Assembly (NCBI RefSeq): GCF_015773195.1
Contig: NZ_JADWYK010000013.1
Span: 62,001 to 126,000, forward strand
DNA length: 64,000 nucleotides
Source of the DNA: Hymenobacter guriensis
GTDB taxonomy: Bacteria > Bacteroidota > Bacteroidia > Cytophagales > Hymenobacteraceae
Direction of reading: 5' to 3'
Below are positions 35,243 to 44,388 of this stretch, piece after piece (positions within the stretch are counted from its first letter, which is position 1; the number at the start of each line of letters is the position of its first letter). Position numbers and translations under genes: made by a program. Below the pieces are notes generated by a model. That model had not been told where the DNA came from and did no database searches. It saw only the letters and a list, made by a program, of their open reading frames with translations.

Positions 35243-35926
35243 TCAGGAAGTAAAAAACACGCGCTCCACCGTCCAATAGGCCGCAATGAGCCCAATGACG
35301 ACGGAAGCCGGAATAACGATGCGCTGCTTGTACCAGGCCTTGCCGGCAAACCAGCGCCCCACCAAGGCATACAGAAGCAGAATAACGGTGACCTGGCCCA
35401 GCTCTACGCCCACGTTGAAGGCAATGAGCGACTCCACAAACGCCGCCCGCGGTAAGCCAACTGATGCCAGTGCGCTGGCAAACCCCAGCCCATGCACCAG
35501 CCCAAACCCGAACACGATGACCAACCGCCAAGGATTCAGCTGCTGCACAATGATGTTTTCGAGAGCTACAAATAGTATGGACAGCGCAATAATGGGCTCC
35601 ACGATGGAGGCCGGCGGCGAAATCAGCCCGTACATCGACAAGCCCAGCGTGATGGAGTGCGCCACGGTGAAAGCCGTGGCCTGCCACAGCACCGACTTGA
35701 GCCGCGGCTCCAGCAGGTACAAGCTCACTACGAACAGAATATGGTCGAGGCCCAGGGGCAGAATGTGCTTGAAGCCCTCCAGCACGTAGGTCGAAACGAT
35801 ATCGGTGCGGGAAAGCTTGCTCAGGTCCTGGTCGAGCACATGGGCCGCCGCCAGCCGGGGTGCCAGCCACAAAAGCAGCAGCGCCAGCAACAGCCAGCCT
35901 CGACGAGCAAGGAAAAAACGGTGCAT
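35243..35926 (-). CDS. HupE/UreJ-family membrane protein
   Basis: The ATG at 35926 gives 227 residues; a GTG eight codons upstream is possible. A cleavable signal (LLLALLLLWLAPRLAAAH) precedes HVLDQDL, then the family motif FKHILPLGLDHILFVVSLYL, and ATAFTVAHSITLGLSMYGLI in the next helices, followed by FGFGLVHGLGFASAL. These His/Asp-rich helices are the presumed metal path. HupE and UreJ are secondary nickel or cobalt permeases, but many Bacteroidota homologues are not linked to hydrogenase or urease, as here. In this cluster it would be the inner-membrane step after the TonB receptor. The cargo metal is unknown. Confidence 0.87.
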   Translation of the reverse strand: MHRFFLARRGWLLLALLLLWLAPRLAAAHVLDQDLSKLSRTDIVSTYVLEGFKHILPLGLDHILFVVSLYLLEPRLKSVLWQATAFTVAHSITLGLSMYGLISPPASIVEPIIALSILFVALENIIVQQLNPWRLVIVFGFGLVHGLGFASALASVGLPRAAFVESLIAFNVGVELGQVTVILLLYALVGRWFAGKAWYKQRIVIPASVVIGLIAAYWTVERVFFTS

Positions 35927-35961
35927 GCGCTTAGGAATCAGAATAAACACTAGAAAACGGC

Positions 35962-37296
35962 CTAACGCGCAGCCAGCAGCTTGCGGCCTTCGTCGGCCAA
36001 GTCGGCTTCCAGGTAGGGGTTAATGGCCAGCGCCTGCTTGATAAGAGCCTGCCCGGCAGTTTCCTGGCCGGTTTTGAGAGCAATGAGGCCGGCACGGCAC
36101 AGCTGCGTGGGATTCTGCGAGTTGGTACGCCGGGCTTTCTGTATATACTGAGCCGCTTTGGCGTACTCGCCGCGCTTATAATGTACCCAAGCCATGGTCT
36201 CACACACGTCAATGTTGTCGGGGCGGCGCTGGTATTCGATTTTGGCGTGCTCCAGGGCCTTGTCCAGCTCATTGGTTTTCAGGTAAGCAAATGCTAGCTC
36301 CCGGTCCACGTAGTGGCCTACGTTTTCATCGGCGTTGGCAGCCTCGGCGCTGGCGTCCAGTTGCCGTATGGCAGCTCGGGCGGCGGCCTGGGCTTTCTGC
36401 GGCTCACCGTTTAAGCGGTAGAGGTCCGTCAACTCATCTGTAAAGGCATAGTCGGCCACGAGGTTACGGGCTTTTTCGAGGTGCTTGATGGCCGCTGGGT
36501 AATTGTGTTGGGCGCGCTCTACGCGGCCCAGGCCCGCCAAGGCATAGGCGTAGGAGGGCCGATACTGCAAGGACAACTGGTAGTTTTTCTCCGCTTCGGG
36601 GATGTTACCGGTAGTTTCGTAAAGATGGCCCAGCATTACACGGGCCCACTCGGTTTGCTCCATGCCCGGCACGCCGGCGCGCACGGCCATCTGCATAGCC
36701 TCCACCGCGCCGGGCAGGTCGCCGTGGATTTCGCGCAGGTAAGACACGCGGGAATACGCCGTTAGGTCGGGGCGGACCTGATTCATACGGTCGGCGGCGC
36801 GCACGGCAGCAGGGTAGCTGCCCAATTCTACGTTGGCATCGCAGAGCAGTCCGTACACGAAACCACTGTGCGGGTTTTGTTCCTGGGCCCGGCGGGCCAG
36901 TTCCAGGCCTTCGGAAAAGTGGTGTTGCGTAAGGCTTAGGGATGATTTGCAGCACAAAGCCTCAAAGTTCTCGGGGTCGGCGCGAAGCACCTTATCTAGT
37001 AGTTGCACGGCGGCAGCATCGTAGTAGGCATGCTCACCCGTCACACGGCCTTCCTGCATGTAAGCCTGGGCTAACTGTAGCTGAGCTTCGTGGTCGTTGG
37101 GGTTACGGCGCAGGCGCTCTTGCAAGCCACCTACGGCTTTGCGGGTGTTCAGCCACTCGGCGCCCGTGGCCATAGCTCCCTGCCGGATTTTTAATTGCGG
37201 TACTGGCCCTCTGGGGCGGCTCAGCACCAAAGCACCTACCGCAGCCGCAAAGCCAACCACTAACAAGAAATACAAAATACGTCGAGGTGTACTCAT
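35962..37296 (-). CDS. TPR-repeat protein with N-terminal membrane anchor
   Basis: This 444-residue protein has one N-terminal helix (ILYFLLVVGFAAAVGALVL) and then a long array of tetratricopeptide repeats, for example NPNDHEAQLQLAQAYMQEG, SYAYALAGLGRVERAQHNYP and NIDVCETMAWVHYKRGEYAK. It is probably periplasmic and tethered to the inner membrane, acting as a scaffold or assembly factor. It lies between the DUF4331 and HupE-type genes with gaps of 95 and 35 bp. Specific partners cannot be read from sequence. Confidence 0.85.
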   Translation of the reverse strand: MSTPRRILYFLLVVGFAAAVGALVLSRPRGPVPQLKIRQGAMATGAEWLNTRKAVGGLQERLRRNPNDHEAQLQLAQAYMQEGRVTGEHAYYDAAAVQLLDKVLRADPENFEALCCKSSLSLTQHHFSEGLELARRAQEQNPHSGFVYGLLCDANVELGSYPAAVRAADRMNQVRPDLTAYSRVSYLREIHGDLPGAVEAMQMAVRAGVPGMEQTEWARVMLGHLYETTGNIPEAEKNYQLSLQYRPSYAYALAGLGRVERAQHNYPAAIKHLEKARNLVADYAFTDELTDLYRLNGEPQKAQAAARAAIRQLDASAEAANADENVGHYVDRELAFAYLKTNELDKALEHAKIEYQRRPDNIDVCETMAWVHYKRGEYAKAAQYIQKARRTNSQNPTQLCRAGLIALKTGQETAGQALIKQALAINPYLEADLADEGRKLLAAR

Positions 37297-37380
37297 AGAA
37301 TCAAAGTAAGAGAAAACAACGGCTTAAGCGCTAGGTCTACACACGTCCGGCCCCCTTACGGCGGCCGGACGGTTATAGAA

Positions 37381-37411
37381 TCCTGAAAAACCTATTCCTT
37401 ATTTTTCAGGA
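37381..37411 (-). terminator. Hairpin at the DUF4331 stop codon
   Basis: Ten-base arms (37381-37390, 37402-37411) surround the TAG of the DUF4331 gene. A second perfect 9-bp hairpin lies at 37344-37371. Neither has a strong T-tract, so partial termination or RNA protection between the DUF4331 and TPR genes is more likely than a full stop. Confidence 0.4.
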
Positions 37412-39503
37412 GCTTCACTGACTGCAGGTTGGTGCTGCCGGTAGAGAGCTTGGCAATGTAAAGCCCACTGGCCATGCCTGCGGGAGCAGTCCACTTGAAC
37501 TCATACGTACCCGGCTTCACCACTTTGTCGCGCACTGGCGTGGCTACTACGCGGCCGTTGATGTCCACAATGGTGATAGTTATGGGCATGCGTTGTGTTA
37601 CACGGTAGCTGAACGTCGTATGGCCCACGAAGGGGTTCGGGTAGTTCTGCGACAACTCCGCCAGCTGCGTCTTTTGCATCAGGCCCGACGAGCTACGCTG
37701 CGAGGTAACCGTAGGCTGCGCTTTGGTACCCGACCACGGCGTTTGCACAAATGGGAACGTTGCTTTCAGCGTGGTATCGTTCTTTTCTATGCCCGTGGTG
37801 AAAGTCAGCACGTTCTGCAGCTGTGCCGTTACGGGGTTGGTATCGTTGGCATCAAAGTCATCATACCACAAACCCACGGCCGCCAATACGGCACCACTTA
37901 CAGCCTGCAGCTCAATGCGCACCACATCGTCTTCCAGCCGGCGTCCGTTCGGGAAGCCGTCCATATTCGGAATAGCCTGCAGAGAGGCATCCTTGTTATA
38001 ATCTGGATCCGTCAGCCCCAGCACAGCAGCGGCCAGCAAGCCTTCCGAACTGAAGTCTTTCGAGTTGCGGGGGGTTACAGGCACAGCCATGTTCAGGCGC
38101 AGCATGTCGCCAAGAACGGGCAGGAAATTGTTAATAAAGGGCTTACCAGCTGCCAGTGGGTTCCCGGCTTTACCGGTGGCCAACTGATACGGCGCCAAGT
38201 TTGGTACACCCGTCATGAAGATAGGCAGCAAATCCACCGAACGGGGCTTATTGGCCTGCAGCAAGATGGGGCCGTAGGTTTTATCAGCGAATACCGTTCC
38301 GGCGCGTTGCTCCGTCGACAGCACCGATAGGCCATCGGCGCCGTTACGGAAGTCGAACCCATTGGGAGGCAACCCAGGCCGGCCCGCCAGTGAATTGGAC
38401 TGGATACGCAGCTTCATAAAGCCAGGCACCGCTTCGCCATAGTACGTCTGGCCGGCAGGCTTGGGCGAAGCTGGGTCTTTCGGGGCATTATCGGCCATGT
38501 ACAGGGCCAACTCCGGATTCACGAAATTGGCGTCGAATGCCCGGTTTTCGTTGTAGGGCGTGCGGGCGTTAAACTCGTCTTTGTCGCCGATGGGGTTTAC
38601 CACTTCGTTGGTGAGCGGCATGCCCAGGCGCGATACCTGCACCCAGTCGCCGGTGTGAGTCTGCGTACCGTCCGTTTTCAGGGTGCGGATAGCGCGGCGG
38701 CTGGCCGAAGCCCACACCCCGATAACGAAGTCGCCATCAAGGATATTGGCTGCTTTATCTACCGTTTTACCATCCTTCTGGAGCTGCGAAATCGGGATTT
38801 GCAGCGCAATGGTGTTCACGTTTTTGTGATACAGCCCGTCGCGCGCATTCTCGGGGCGGATGCCGCCCAGATCTTCGATAGCTCCAATGTCCACGAAGAA
38901 CGGATCATCTACGGGGCCGCAGAAGACTTTGCCGCCGCCGGCCGTTTCAATGGCGTCCGTCATCAGGGCTTCGTAACTGGCCGCGCCCAAACCAGCGGCG
39001 CCCGTAATGGCGCGGGGGCCTACGTTGTAAGGCGGCACCGTGCCGGCGCTAACCAGCGTAGTGGTAGCGCCCTTCATAATACGCTCAAGCTTGTAAGTGG
39101 TCTTCAGGTTCTCCTTCTTGAGGCGAATGTTGAAGTGTGTGGTGGGGTCTTCGTTGGTGCGCGTGAACGTAAATCGGTACGTAATGTCGTCGCCGGTAGT
39201 GGTGGCGTCGTTTTTCACGTGGATTTCGTACCGGATGTCTTCCCCGAAGTGATAGTAGTTCGGGCCACCCTGGGGCAACTGGAAGGGGATAAAGTTGGCA
39301 ATGATTGTCACCATCTCATCGTTGCTGGGGTCCCGGAACGCGTACACGTCGGTATTGTCGGCCAGCGGGTCATCGGCAATAAGAGGCGCTTCCCGGTGGC
39401 TGGAGGCTTCCATCGATGTCGTTTGACTGCTCCAGACTGCCAGTCCGGCAGCACCAAGCGCAGCTAAAGCCACCGATAGAATTGGGCGAGTAATTTTCTT
39501 CAT
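37392..39503 (-). CDS. Exported DUF4331 protein with type IX secretion sorting tail
   Basis: The ATG at 39503 gives 703 residues (a longer frame has no signal at its start). After signal KKITRPILSVALAALGAAGL comes the DUF4331 domain, beginning SSHREAPLIADDPLADNTDV, the hallmark of this family, and running to about residue 600. The end has a T9SS type A sorting domain: SQNYPNPFVGHTTFSYRV, then VVDINGR-like IVDINGRVVATPV and GLYIAKLSTG. It is therefore secreted through type IX and probably attached to the cell surface. The function of DUF4331 is unknown. It is the first gene of the cluster leading to TPR, HupE-type, small Cys protein and TonB receptor. Confidence 0.92.
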   Translation of the reverse strand: MKKITRPILSVALAALGAAGLAVWSSQTTSMEASSHREAPLIADDPLADNTDVYAFRDPSNDEMVTIIANFIPFQLPQGGPNYYHFGEDIRYEIHVKNDATTTGDDITYRFTFTRTNEDPTTHFNIRLKKENLKTTYKLERIMKGATTTLVSAGTVPPYNVGPRAITGAAGLGAASYEALMTDAIETAGGGKVFCGPVDDPFFVDIGAIEDLGGIRPENARDGLYHKNVNTIALQIPISQLQKDGKTVDKAANILDGDFVIGVWASASRRAIRTLKTDGTQTHTGDWVQVSRLGMPLTNEVVNPIGDKDEFNARTPYNENRAFDANFVNPELALYMADNAPKDPASPKPAGQTYYGEAVPGFMKLRIQSNSLAGRPGLPPNGFDFRNGADGLSVLSTEQRAGTVFADKTYGPILLQANKPRSVDLLPIFMTGVPNLAPYQLATGKAGNPLAAGKPFINNFLPVLGDMLRLNMAVPVTPRNSKDFSSEGLLAAAVLGLTDPDYNKDASLQAIPNMDGFPNGRRLEDDVVRIELQAVSGAVLAAVGLWYDDFDANDTNPVTAQLQNVLTFTTGIEKNDTTLKATFPFVQTPWSGTKAQPTVTSQRSSSGLMQKTQLAELSQNYPNPFVGHTTFSYRVTQRMPITITIVDINGRVVATPVRDKVVKPGTYEFKWTAPAGMASGLYIAKLSTGSTNLQSVKLLKNKE

Positions 39504-40087
39504 GCGGAATGTGGTGGGGGTTGATGAGAAATAAACAATAGCCACACGGTGCCCTGACAGGCAGCAACAGCCGGTGGGAAAAAATCACAAAGGGAAACGG
39601 GGAAGCAACGGCTGTCAGGCTATACAGTCCGTAAGTAGCTAGCTAAAAATTAGCTTGCTATAGAGAGTAATGGATACGTGGCGCGGAAATGTATTGCAGA
39701 TACGCAGAGATAAGCTCAATCAGATTGCTTTATTCCGAGGTATTTGTGTACATAATTCTGGCTTACTTTGATAAATCCTTACTATATACCGTTGGTCTTG
39801 CGTCCCCTCACCACGGCCGTTTCGCGGAGTTCCTGCTTTGCGGGCAGGTAAATAGAGCGTTGCCCCTATCAGGGGGGCTAAAGCAAAGGGGCCAATGTGT
39901 GTAAACCGGTTTGATATGGGGGTATGGTCGAAATCAGATAATATAAGGCTTTTATGAAGTTGGGTAAGAGCCTTGGGCAGGTTAAAAATAAACTTGGTCT
40001 TGGATTAAGCTAATAGAATAATACAGCATCATCTCAACCCCTGCCCTGTTCCCGCGTACCTTGGCGCTTGGAGTTAGCGCTACGCTT
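39504..40087. other. Divergent intergenic region
   Basis: The 584 bp between the DUF4331 gene (minus) and the glucosidase gene (plus) should hold both promoters. The part from about 39600 to 40020 is markedly AT-rich. A 71-codon plus-strand frame (39689-39904) lacks protein-like composition. No riboswitch or RNA gene was recognised. Confidence 0.4.
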
Positions 40088-42736
40088 ATGACGCAGGAAC
40101 AACTACGCTTACAGGATACTACCGAACACCTGATTCCCTGGAAGAAATTCGGGCCCTACCTCACGGAGCGCCAGTGGGGCACCGTGCGCGAAGACTACAG
40201 CCCCGACGGCAATGCCTGGACCTACGTGCCCCACGATCTGGCCCGCAGCAAAGCCTATCGCTGGGGCGAGGAGGGCCTGGGCGGCATCTCCGACGACCAG
40301 CAGCTGCTGTGCTTCTCGGTGGCCCTTTGGAACGGGGTAGACGGTCAGCTGAAGGAGCGCCTGTTTGGCCTCACCAACGGGCAGGGCAACCACGGCGAGG
40401 ACGTGAAGGAGCTGTACTACTACCTCGACAGCACCCCTACGCACTCTTACATGAAGATGCTCTACAAGTATCCGCAGCGGAAATTTCCGTACCGGAAGCT
40501 GGTAGAAACCAACGCCCGCCGCACCCGCCAGGAGCCGGAGTACGAGCTGCTGGATACCGGCGTGTTCGACAAGAGCCGCTACTTCGACGTGTTCGTGGAG
40601 TACGCTAAAGCCGGTCCCGAAGACCTTCTTATTAAGATAACGGTGCACAACCGCGGGCCCAAGCGCGCCACCGTACAGGTGCTGCCGCAGCTGTGGTTTC
40701 GCAACACCTGGAGCTGGGAATATGGGGCCAAGCGCCCCCACATGCACCAGTCGCAGCCGGGGGCGGTGCACGCCGAACACCCGCTGCTGGGCCACTATCA
40801 CCTCTACTGCGAAAACACGCCCCGGCTGCTGTTCTGCGAAAACGACACCAACGCCGCCCGCCTCCACGGCCAGCCCGACGAGGGCACGGGCCACTACTTC
40901 AAGGATGGCATCAACAACTTTGTGGTGGAAGGCGACGAAGATGCCGTGAACTCGGCCCTGGAAGGCACCAAAGCCGCAGCGCAGTACGTGCTGAGCGTGG
41001 GCGCGGGCGAGGCCCGCACCGTGCGCCTGCGGCTGAGTCAGCCCTGGCAGGCTGCACCCTTTGAGGGGTTCGACCACCTGTTCTGGATGCGCGAGCAGGA
41101 AGCCAACGAGTTCTACGAGTGTCTGCAGGAAGCCCTGCCCGCCCAGGCCGGCCCCGATGCCCGCAATGTGCAGCGCCAGGCCTTTGCGGGTATGCTCTGG
41201 AGCAAGCAGTACTACTACTACGACGTAAGCAAGTGGCTCGATGGCGACCCAGCCGGGGAGAATGTGTCGGGTGACCACCGGCGGCGGGGGCGCAACAGCA
41301 ACTGGCGCCACCTCTACAACGCCGACATCATTTCCATGCCTGACAAGTGGGAATATCCCTGGTACGCGGCCTGGGACCTGGCCTTCCACTGCGTGCCGCT
41401 GGCGATGGTAGACGCCGAGTTTGCCAAAAACCAACTGCGCCTGCTGGTGCAGGACCGCTACATGCACCCCAGCGGGCAACTGCCGGCCTACGAGTGGAAC
41501 CTGAACGACGTGAACCCCCCGGTGCACGCCTGGGCCACCTGGCGCGTGTACCAGATGGACCGCAAGCTGAATGATGGCCGGGGAGACCGGGCCTTTCTGG
41601 AGTCGGTGTTTCATAAGCTGGCCCTGAACTTTACCTGGTGGGTAAACCGCAAGGACCGCGACGAGCGTAACATCTTCGAGGGCGGCTTCCTGGGGCTTGA
41701 CAACATAGGCGTGTTTGACCGCTCGGCCCCGCTGCCCACCGGCGGCAAGATCGAGCAGAGCGACGGCACCAGCTGGATGGCCATGTTTGCTTTGAACATG
41801 ATGCGCATGGCCCTGGAGCTGGCCAAAACCAACCCCGTTTACCAGGAAATGGCCGGCAAGTTTTTCGAGCACTTCCTCTACATTGCCGATGCCATGACCC
41901 GCGGCGGCGACGGGCGCTTCAACCTCTGGGACGAGGAAGACGGCTTCTACTACGACGTGCTGCACACCCCCGACGGCGTGCGCACCCGCCTGAAAGTGCG
42001 CTCCATTGTGGGCCTGATTCCATTGTTTGCCGTAGAGGTGATTGACGAGGAATTGCTGAACGCCATGCCGGAGTTTGCGGAGCGGGCCCGCTGGCTGCTG
42101 GAGCACCGGCCGCATCTGGCCCAGCTGGTAAGCCGCTGGCAGGAGCCCGGCAAGGGTGCCCGCCACCTGCTGGGGTTGCTGCGCCGCTCCCGCCTCAAGC
42201 GCCTGCTGGCCCGCATGCTCGACGAAACCGAGTTCCTGGCCGACTATGGCATCCGGGCCCTGTCGCGCCATCACCTGGACCACCCCTACGTGTTCAACAC
42301 CCCCGAGGCCGACTTTACGGTGCAGTACGTGCCGGGCGAAGCGGAGAGCAGCATGTTTGGCGGCAACAGCAACTGGCGCGGGCCCATCTGGTTTCCCATC
42401 AACTACCTTATTGTGGAGTCGTTGCAGAAGTATTTTTTCTACTACGACAACAAGTTCAAGGTAGAGTACCCCACGGGCTCGGGCAACTATATCAACCTGC
42501 AGGAAGTAGCCACGGAACTGGCGGGGCGGCTGACCAATCTGCTGCTAAAGGACGCCACCGGCCGCCGCCCCGCCTTCGGCCAGGACAAGCTTCTGCAAAC
42601 GGACCCCAACTTCAAGGACTACCTGCTCTTCCACGAGTATTTCCACGGCGACGATGGCCACGGGCTAGGCGCCAACCACCAGACCGGCTGGACCGGCCTT
42701 ATCGTGCGCCTGCTCCAGCTGCGAGCGTATGAGTAG
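40088..42736 (+). CDS. GH63-type glucosidase (MGH63-like)
   Basis: The ATG at 40088 gives 882 residues without a signal peptide, so a cytoplasmic enzyme. It begins LIPWKKFGPYLTERQWGTVR, and the (alpha/alpha)6 barrel includes MPDKWEYPWYAAWDLAFHCV, QLPAYEWNLNDVNPPVHAWA and EQSDGTSWMAMFALNMMRMA, typical of bacterial GH63 proteins. WRGPIWFPINYLI and HQTGWTGLIVRLLQL lie near the C-terminus, where the family base Glu and conserved Trp occur. Family enzymes hydrolyse alpha-glucosides such as short oligosaccharides, glucosylglycerate or kojibiose-type linkages. It stands alone, with convergent and divergent neighbours, so its substrate is not set by context; compatible-solute turnover is one possibility. 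Confidence 0.9.
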   Translation: MTQEQLRLQDTTEHLIPWKKFGPYLTERQWGTVREDYSPDGNAWTYVPHDLARSKAYRWGEEGLGGISDDQQLLCFSVALWNGVDGQLKERLFGLTNGQGNHGEDVKELYYYLDSTPTHSYMKMLYKYPQRKFPYRKLVETNARRTRQEPEYELLDTGVFDKSRYFDVFVEYAKAGPEDLLIKITVHNRGPKRATVQVLPQLWFRNTWSWEYGAKRPHMHQSQPGAVHAEHPLLGHYHLYCENTPRLLFCENDTNAARLHGQPDEGTGHYFKDGINNFVVEGDEDAVNSALEGTKAAAQYVLSVGAGEARTVRLRLSQPWQAAPFEGFDHLFWMREQEANEFYECLQEALPAQAGPDARNVQRQAFAGMLWSKQYYYYDVSKWLDGDPAGENVSGDHRRRGRNSNWRHLYNADIISMPDKWEYPWYAAWDLAFHCVPLAMVDAEFAKNQLRLLVQDRYMHPSGQLPAYEWNLNDVNPPVHAWATWRVYQMDRKLNDGRGDRAFLESVFHKLALNFTWWVNRKDRDERNIFEGGFLGLDNIGVFDRSAPLPTGGKIEQSDGTSWMAMFALNMMRMALELAKTNPVYQEMAGKFFEHFLYIADAMTRGGDGRFNLWDEEDGFYYDVLHTPDGVRTRLKVRSIVGLIPLFAVEVIDEELLNAMPEFAERARWLLEHRPHLAQLVSRWQEPGKGARHLLGLLRRSRLKRLLARMLDETEFLADYGIRALSRHHLDHPYVFNTPEADFTVQYVPGEAESSMFGGNSNWRGPIWFPINYLIVESLQKYFFYYDNKFKVEYPTGSGNYINLQEVATELAGRLTNLLLKDATGRRPAFGQDKLLQTDPNFKDYLLFHEYFHGDDGHGLGANHQTGWTGLIVRLLQLRAYE

Positions 42737-42788
42737 GCAGGCAATTGCAGCATACAAGCGCCTCCTACAGCCTGCTCAATTCCACAAA

Positions 42789-42822
42789 AAAAAGCCCGGC
42801 GGCGCGAGCTGCTGGGCTTTTT
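42789..42822. terminator. Bidirectional terminator
   Basis: The arms aaaaagccc (42789-42797) and gggcttttt (42814-42822) form a hairpin with A- and T-tracts on both sides. It lies 53 bp after the GH63-type gene and 65 bp before the end of the convergent small gene, so it can stop both. Confidence 0.8.
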
Positions 42823-42886
42823 CGTGGGGTAAAATGGGCCGTTAGTTCAGCCCGGACAGAGTAGGAGTAGCTACAGACCGGCTGAG

Positions 42887-43126
42887 TTAATTCTGGTGCT
42901 CGGCCAGGTAGCGGAGGCTGGCGGCCAACTCGGGGGAGCCGCGAAACACGAGCTGCCCGTTCTTGAGGCCCCCGGCGTAAACTTCTACTTCGGAGGCGCA
43001 CGGGGTAACAAACACCCGCACTACTTCGCGGGAGCCGGCCCGCACGTAGGTAGTGCCCGGCTTCTCATCGGTGTTGGGCCAGGCTATTCGGTAAAACCCC
43101 GCATTAGCCAACTGCACGTCAAGCAT
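42887..43126 (-). CDS. Small uncharacterised protein, 79 residues
   Basis: The frame starts at an ATG (43126) with MLDVQLANAGFYRIAWPNTD and ends LAASLRYLAEHQN. It has no signal or membrane helix, is mixed alpha/beta in character and shows sensible codon use for this genome. The terminator at 42789-42822 lies just downstream. I do not recognise the family. A real gene is more likely than not because of the well-placed ATG and terminator. Confidence 0.55.
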   Translation of the reverse strand: MLDVQLANAGFYRIAWPNTDEKPGTTYVRAGSREVVRVFVTPCASEVEVYAGGLKNGQLVFRGSPELAASLRYLAEHQN

Positions 43127-43392
43127 ATAGATGTATGTAAATGTTTGGCTGCAAAAGCCAAAGGTCTGTTGGATAGTTCCGGATACGCATATTTTATAGG
43201 TTAAGAATAGATAAAGTTGGATGTAGCGGGGACATTAAAGAGCAATTTGCTGAGCTGCAACGCCTTGCTCTACGCGAATTAATTGGTGTAAAATATGGCT
43301 CCAGAGGATCCAGAAAGGTTTCTGGCCACTCAGCTCTTCGCACAAAAACCAGGGGCCGCCGGATTCGTCAACAGGGCACTGGCTCAGGAAAA

Positions 43393-44250
43393 CTAGTTCG
43401 TGGAGAGGGCGCAGTCGAGGGCGGGGGCCTGGGCCGGCACGTGGTTGCGCCCTACCACGGCAAACACGCGTTGCCCGGCGCGGGCTTTGTCGGCAATGAG
43501 GCGGTACATGTACTGGTTGCGAAACTCGCTGGAGGCGCGGTTGATGTCGTTGGTGAACTTGCCGCCGGTGTTGGCCGAAGAAGCCGCCGGGTCAAACCAG
43601 GCCGCCGGCGCTTCCCACCAGTTGCCGCCATCGGGCCAGTACTTGCGGTAGGCTGCCGCCAGCTCCGGCACCGTCCGAATGACCTGGTCGGAGCCGGGCA
43701 GCATCTGGGCGCTTTTTACCAGCAGGGCTTCCATGGCCTTGGTAATCTGCTCAGGCGAGGCCTTGGTGCGGGTGCGCAGGCGCTGGGCTTCGCGCAGCAT
43801 ATAGAACAGCTTGAGCTGCTCCAGGTCGAACAGGGTTTTGAGAAAGGTGTACTCAGCCACCGGATTTTCGAGCGACGCTACCGGAATGTTCTGCTGCCTG
43901 GCCAGAAAGCGCACGTACCCCGATTCGCCGAGCCGGCTGATGGTGGCCGTTTCGGTGGAATCGGTGCCGCGGTTGGGGCCTTCAAACAGCACGATGGTGG
44001 GTTTCGTCTCGGCAAAAGCCTGCCTGATCCGGGCGAACTGCGCGTGCGCGGCATCCTGGGAGTGCTCCGCCCCGAAGTAGTATACGCGGCCGCCGGCGGG
44101 CAACGTGCGCGTGTACGTCCAGACGGGCTTGGCTGGCAGGGGAGTGGCGTAGCCGACCAGCTGCTGGTCGCAGGGACTGGGCGCGGCGGTTTGGGCCAGC
44201 GCCGGGGCGGTGACTAAAGCTGCAAGCAGCAGCCCAAGACAATGTTTCAT
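43393..44250 (-). CDS. Exported Tiki/TraB-superfamily-like protein
   Basis: The ATG at 44250 gives 285 residues with signal KHCLGLLLAALVTAPALAQT; the much longer open frame upstream is a shadow of the ABC ATPase gene on the other strand. After the signal comes VYYFGAEHSQDAAHAQFARI, then KPTIVLFEGPNRGTDS, and near the end AGQRVFAVVGRNHVPA. This GAEH...E...GxxH spacing resembles TraB/GumN or ChaN-like proteins of the Tiki superfamily, some of which are metal-dependent peptidases or haem-binding proteins. The match is by motif only. It is divergent from the ABC importer, 138 bp apart. Confidence 0.62.
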   Translation of the reverse strand: MKHCLGLLLAALVTAPALAQTAAPSPCDQQLVGYATPLPAKPVWTYTRTLPAGGRVYYFGAEHSQDAAHAQFARIRQAFAETKPTIVLFEGPNRGTDSTETATISRLGESGYVRFLARQQNIPVASLENPVAEYTFLKTLFDLEQLKLFYMLREAQRLRTRTKASPEQITKAMEALLVKSAQMLPGSDQVIRTVPELAAAYRKYWPDGGNWWEAPAAWFDPAASSANTGGKFTNDINRASSEFRNQYMYRLIADKARAGQRVFAVVGRNHVPAQAPALDCALSTN

Positions 44251-44388
44251 AGCGAGGTAGTAGAAGAGAACAGCGCAGCAAGTTGCGAAAAAGCCGCCCA
44301 CGCTTCCATCACATAATCGGGTGAGTAGCTGCTCTGCGGCCGCAATAGCGCAAGACCAGCCGCGCCGGTGTACCTTGCCGCCACTGCT

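Noticed and set aside
39689..39904. Possible 71-residue gene in the divergent intergenic region
   Set aside because: No motif, mixed composition across an AT-rich then GC-rich border, and promoters are expected here.
40109..42283. 724-residue minus-strand frame inside the GH63-type gene
   Set aside because: Long antisense frames are expected at this GC content. Its composition is His/Val/Gly/Gln-rich and without domains, while the plus strand carries GH63 motifs.
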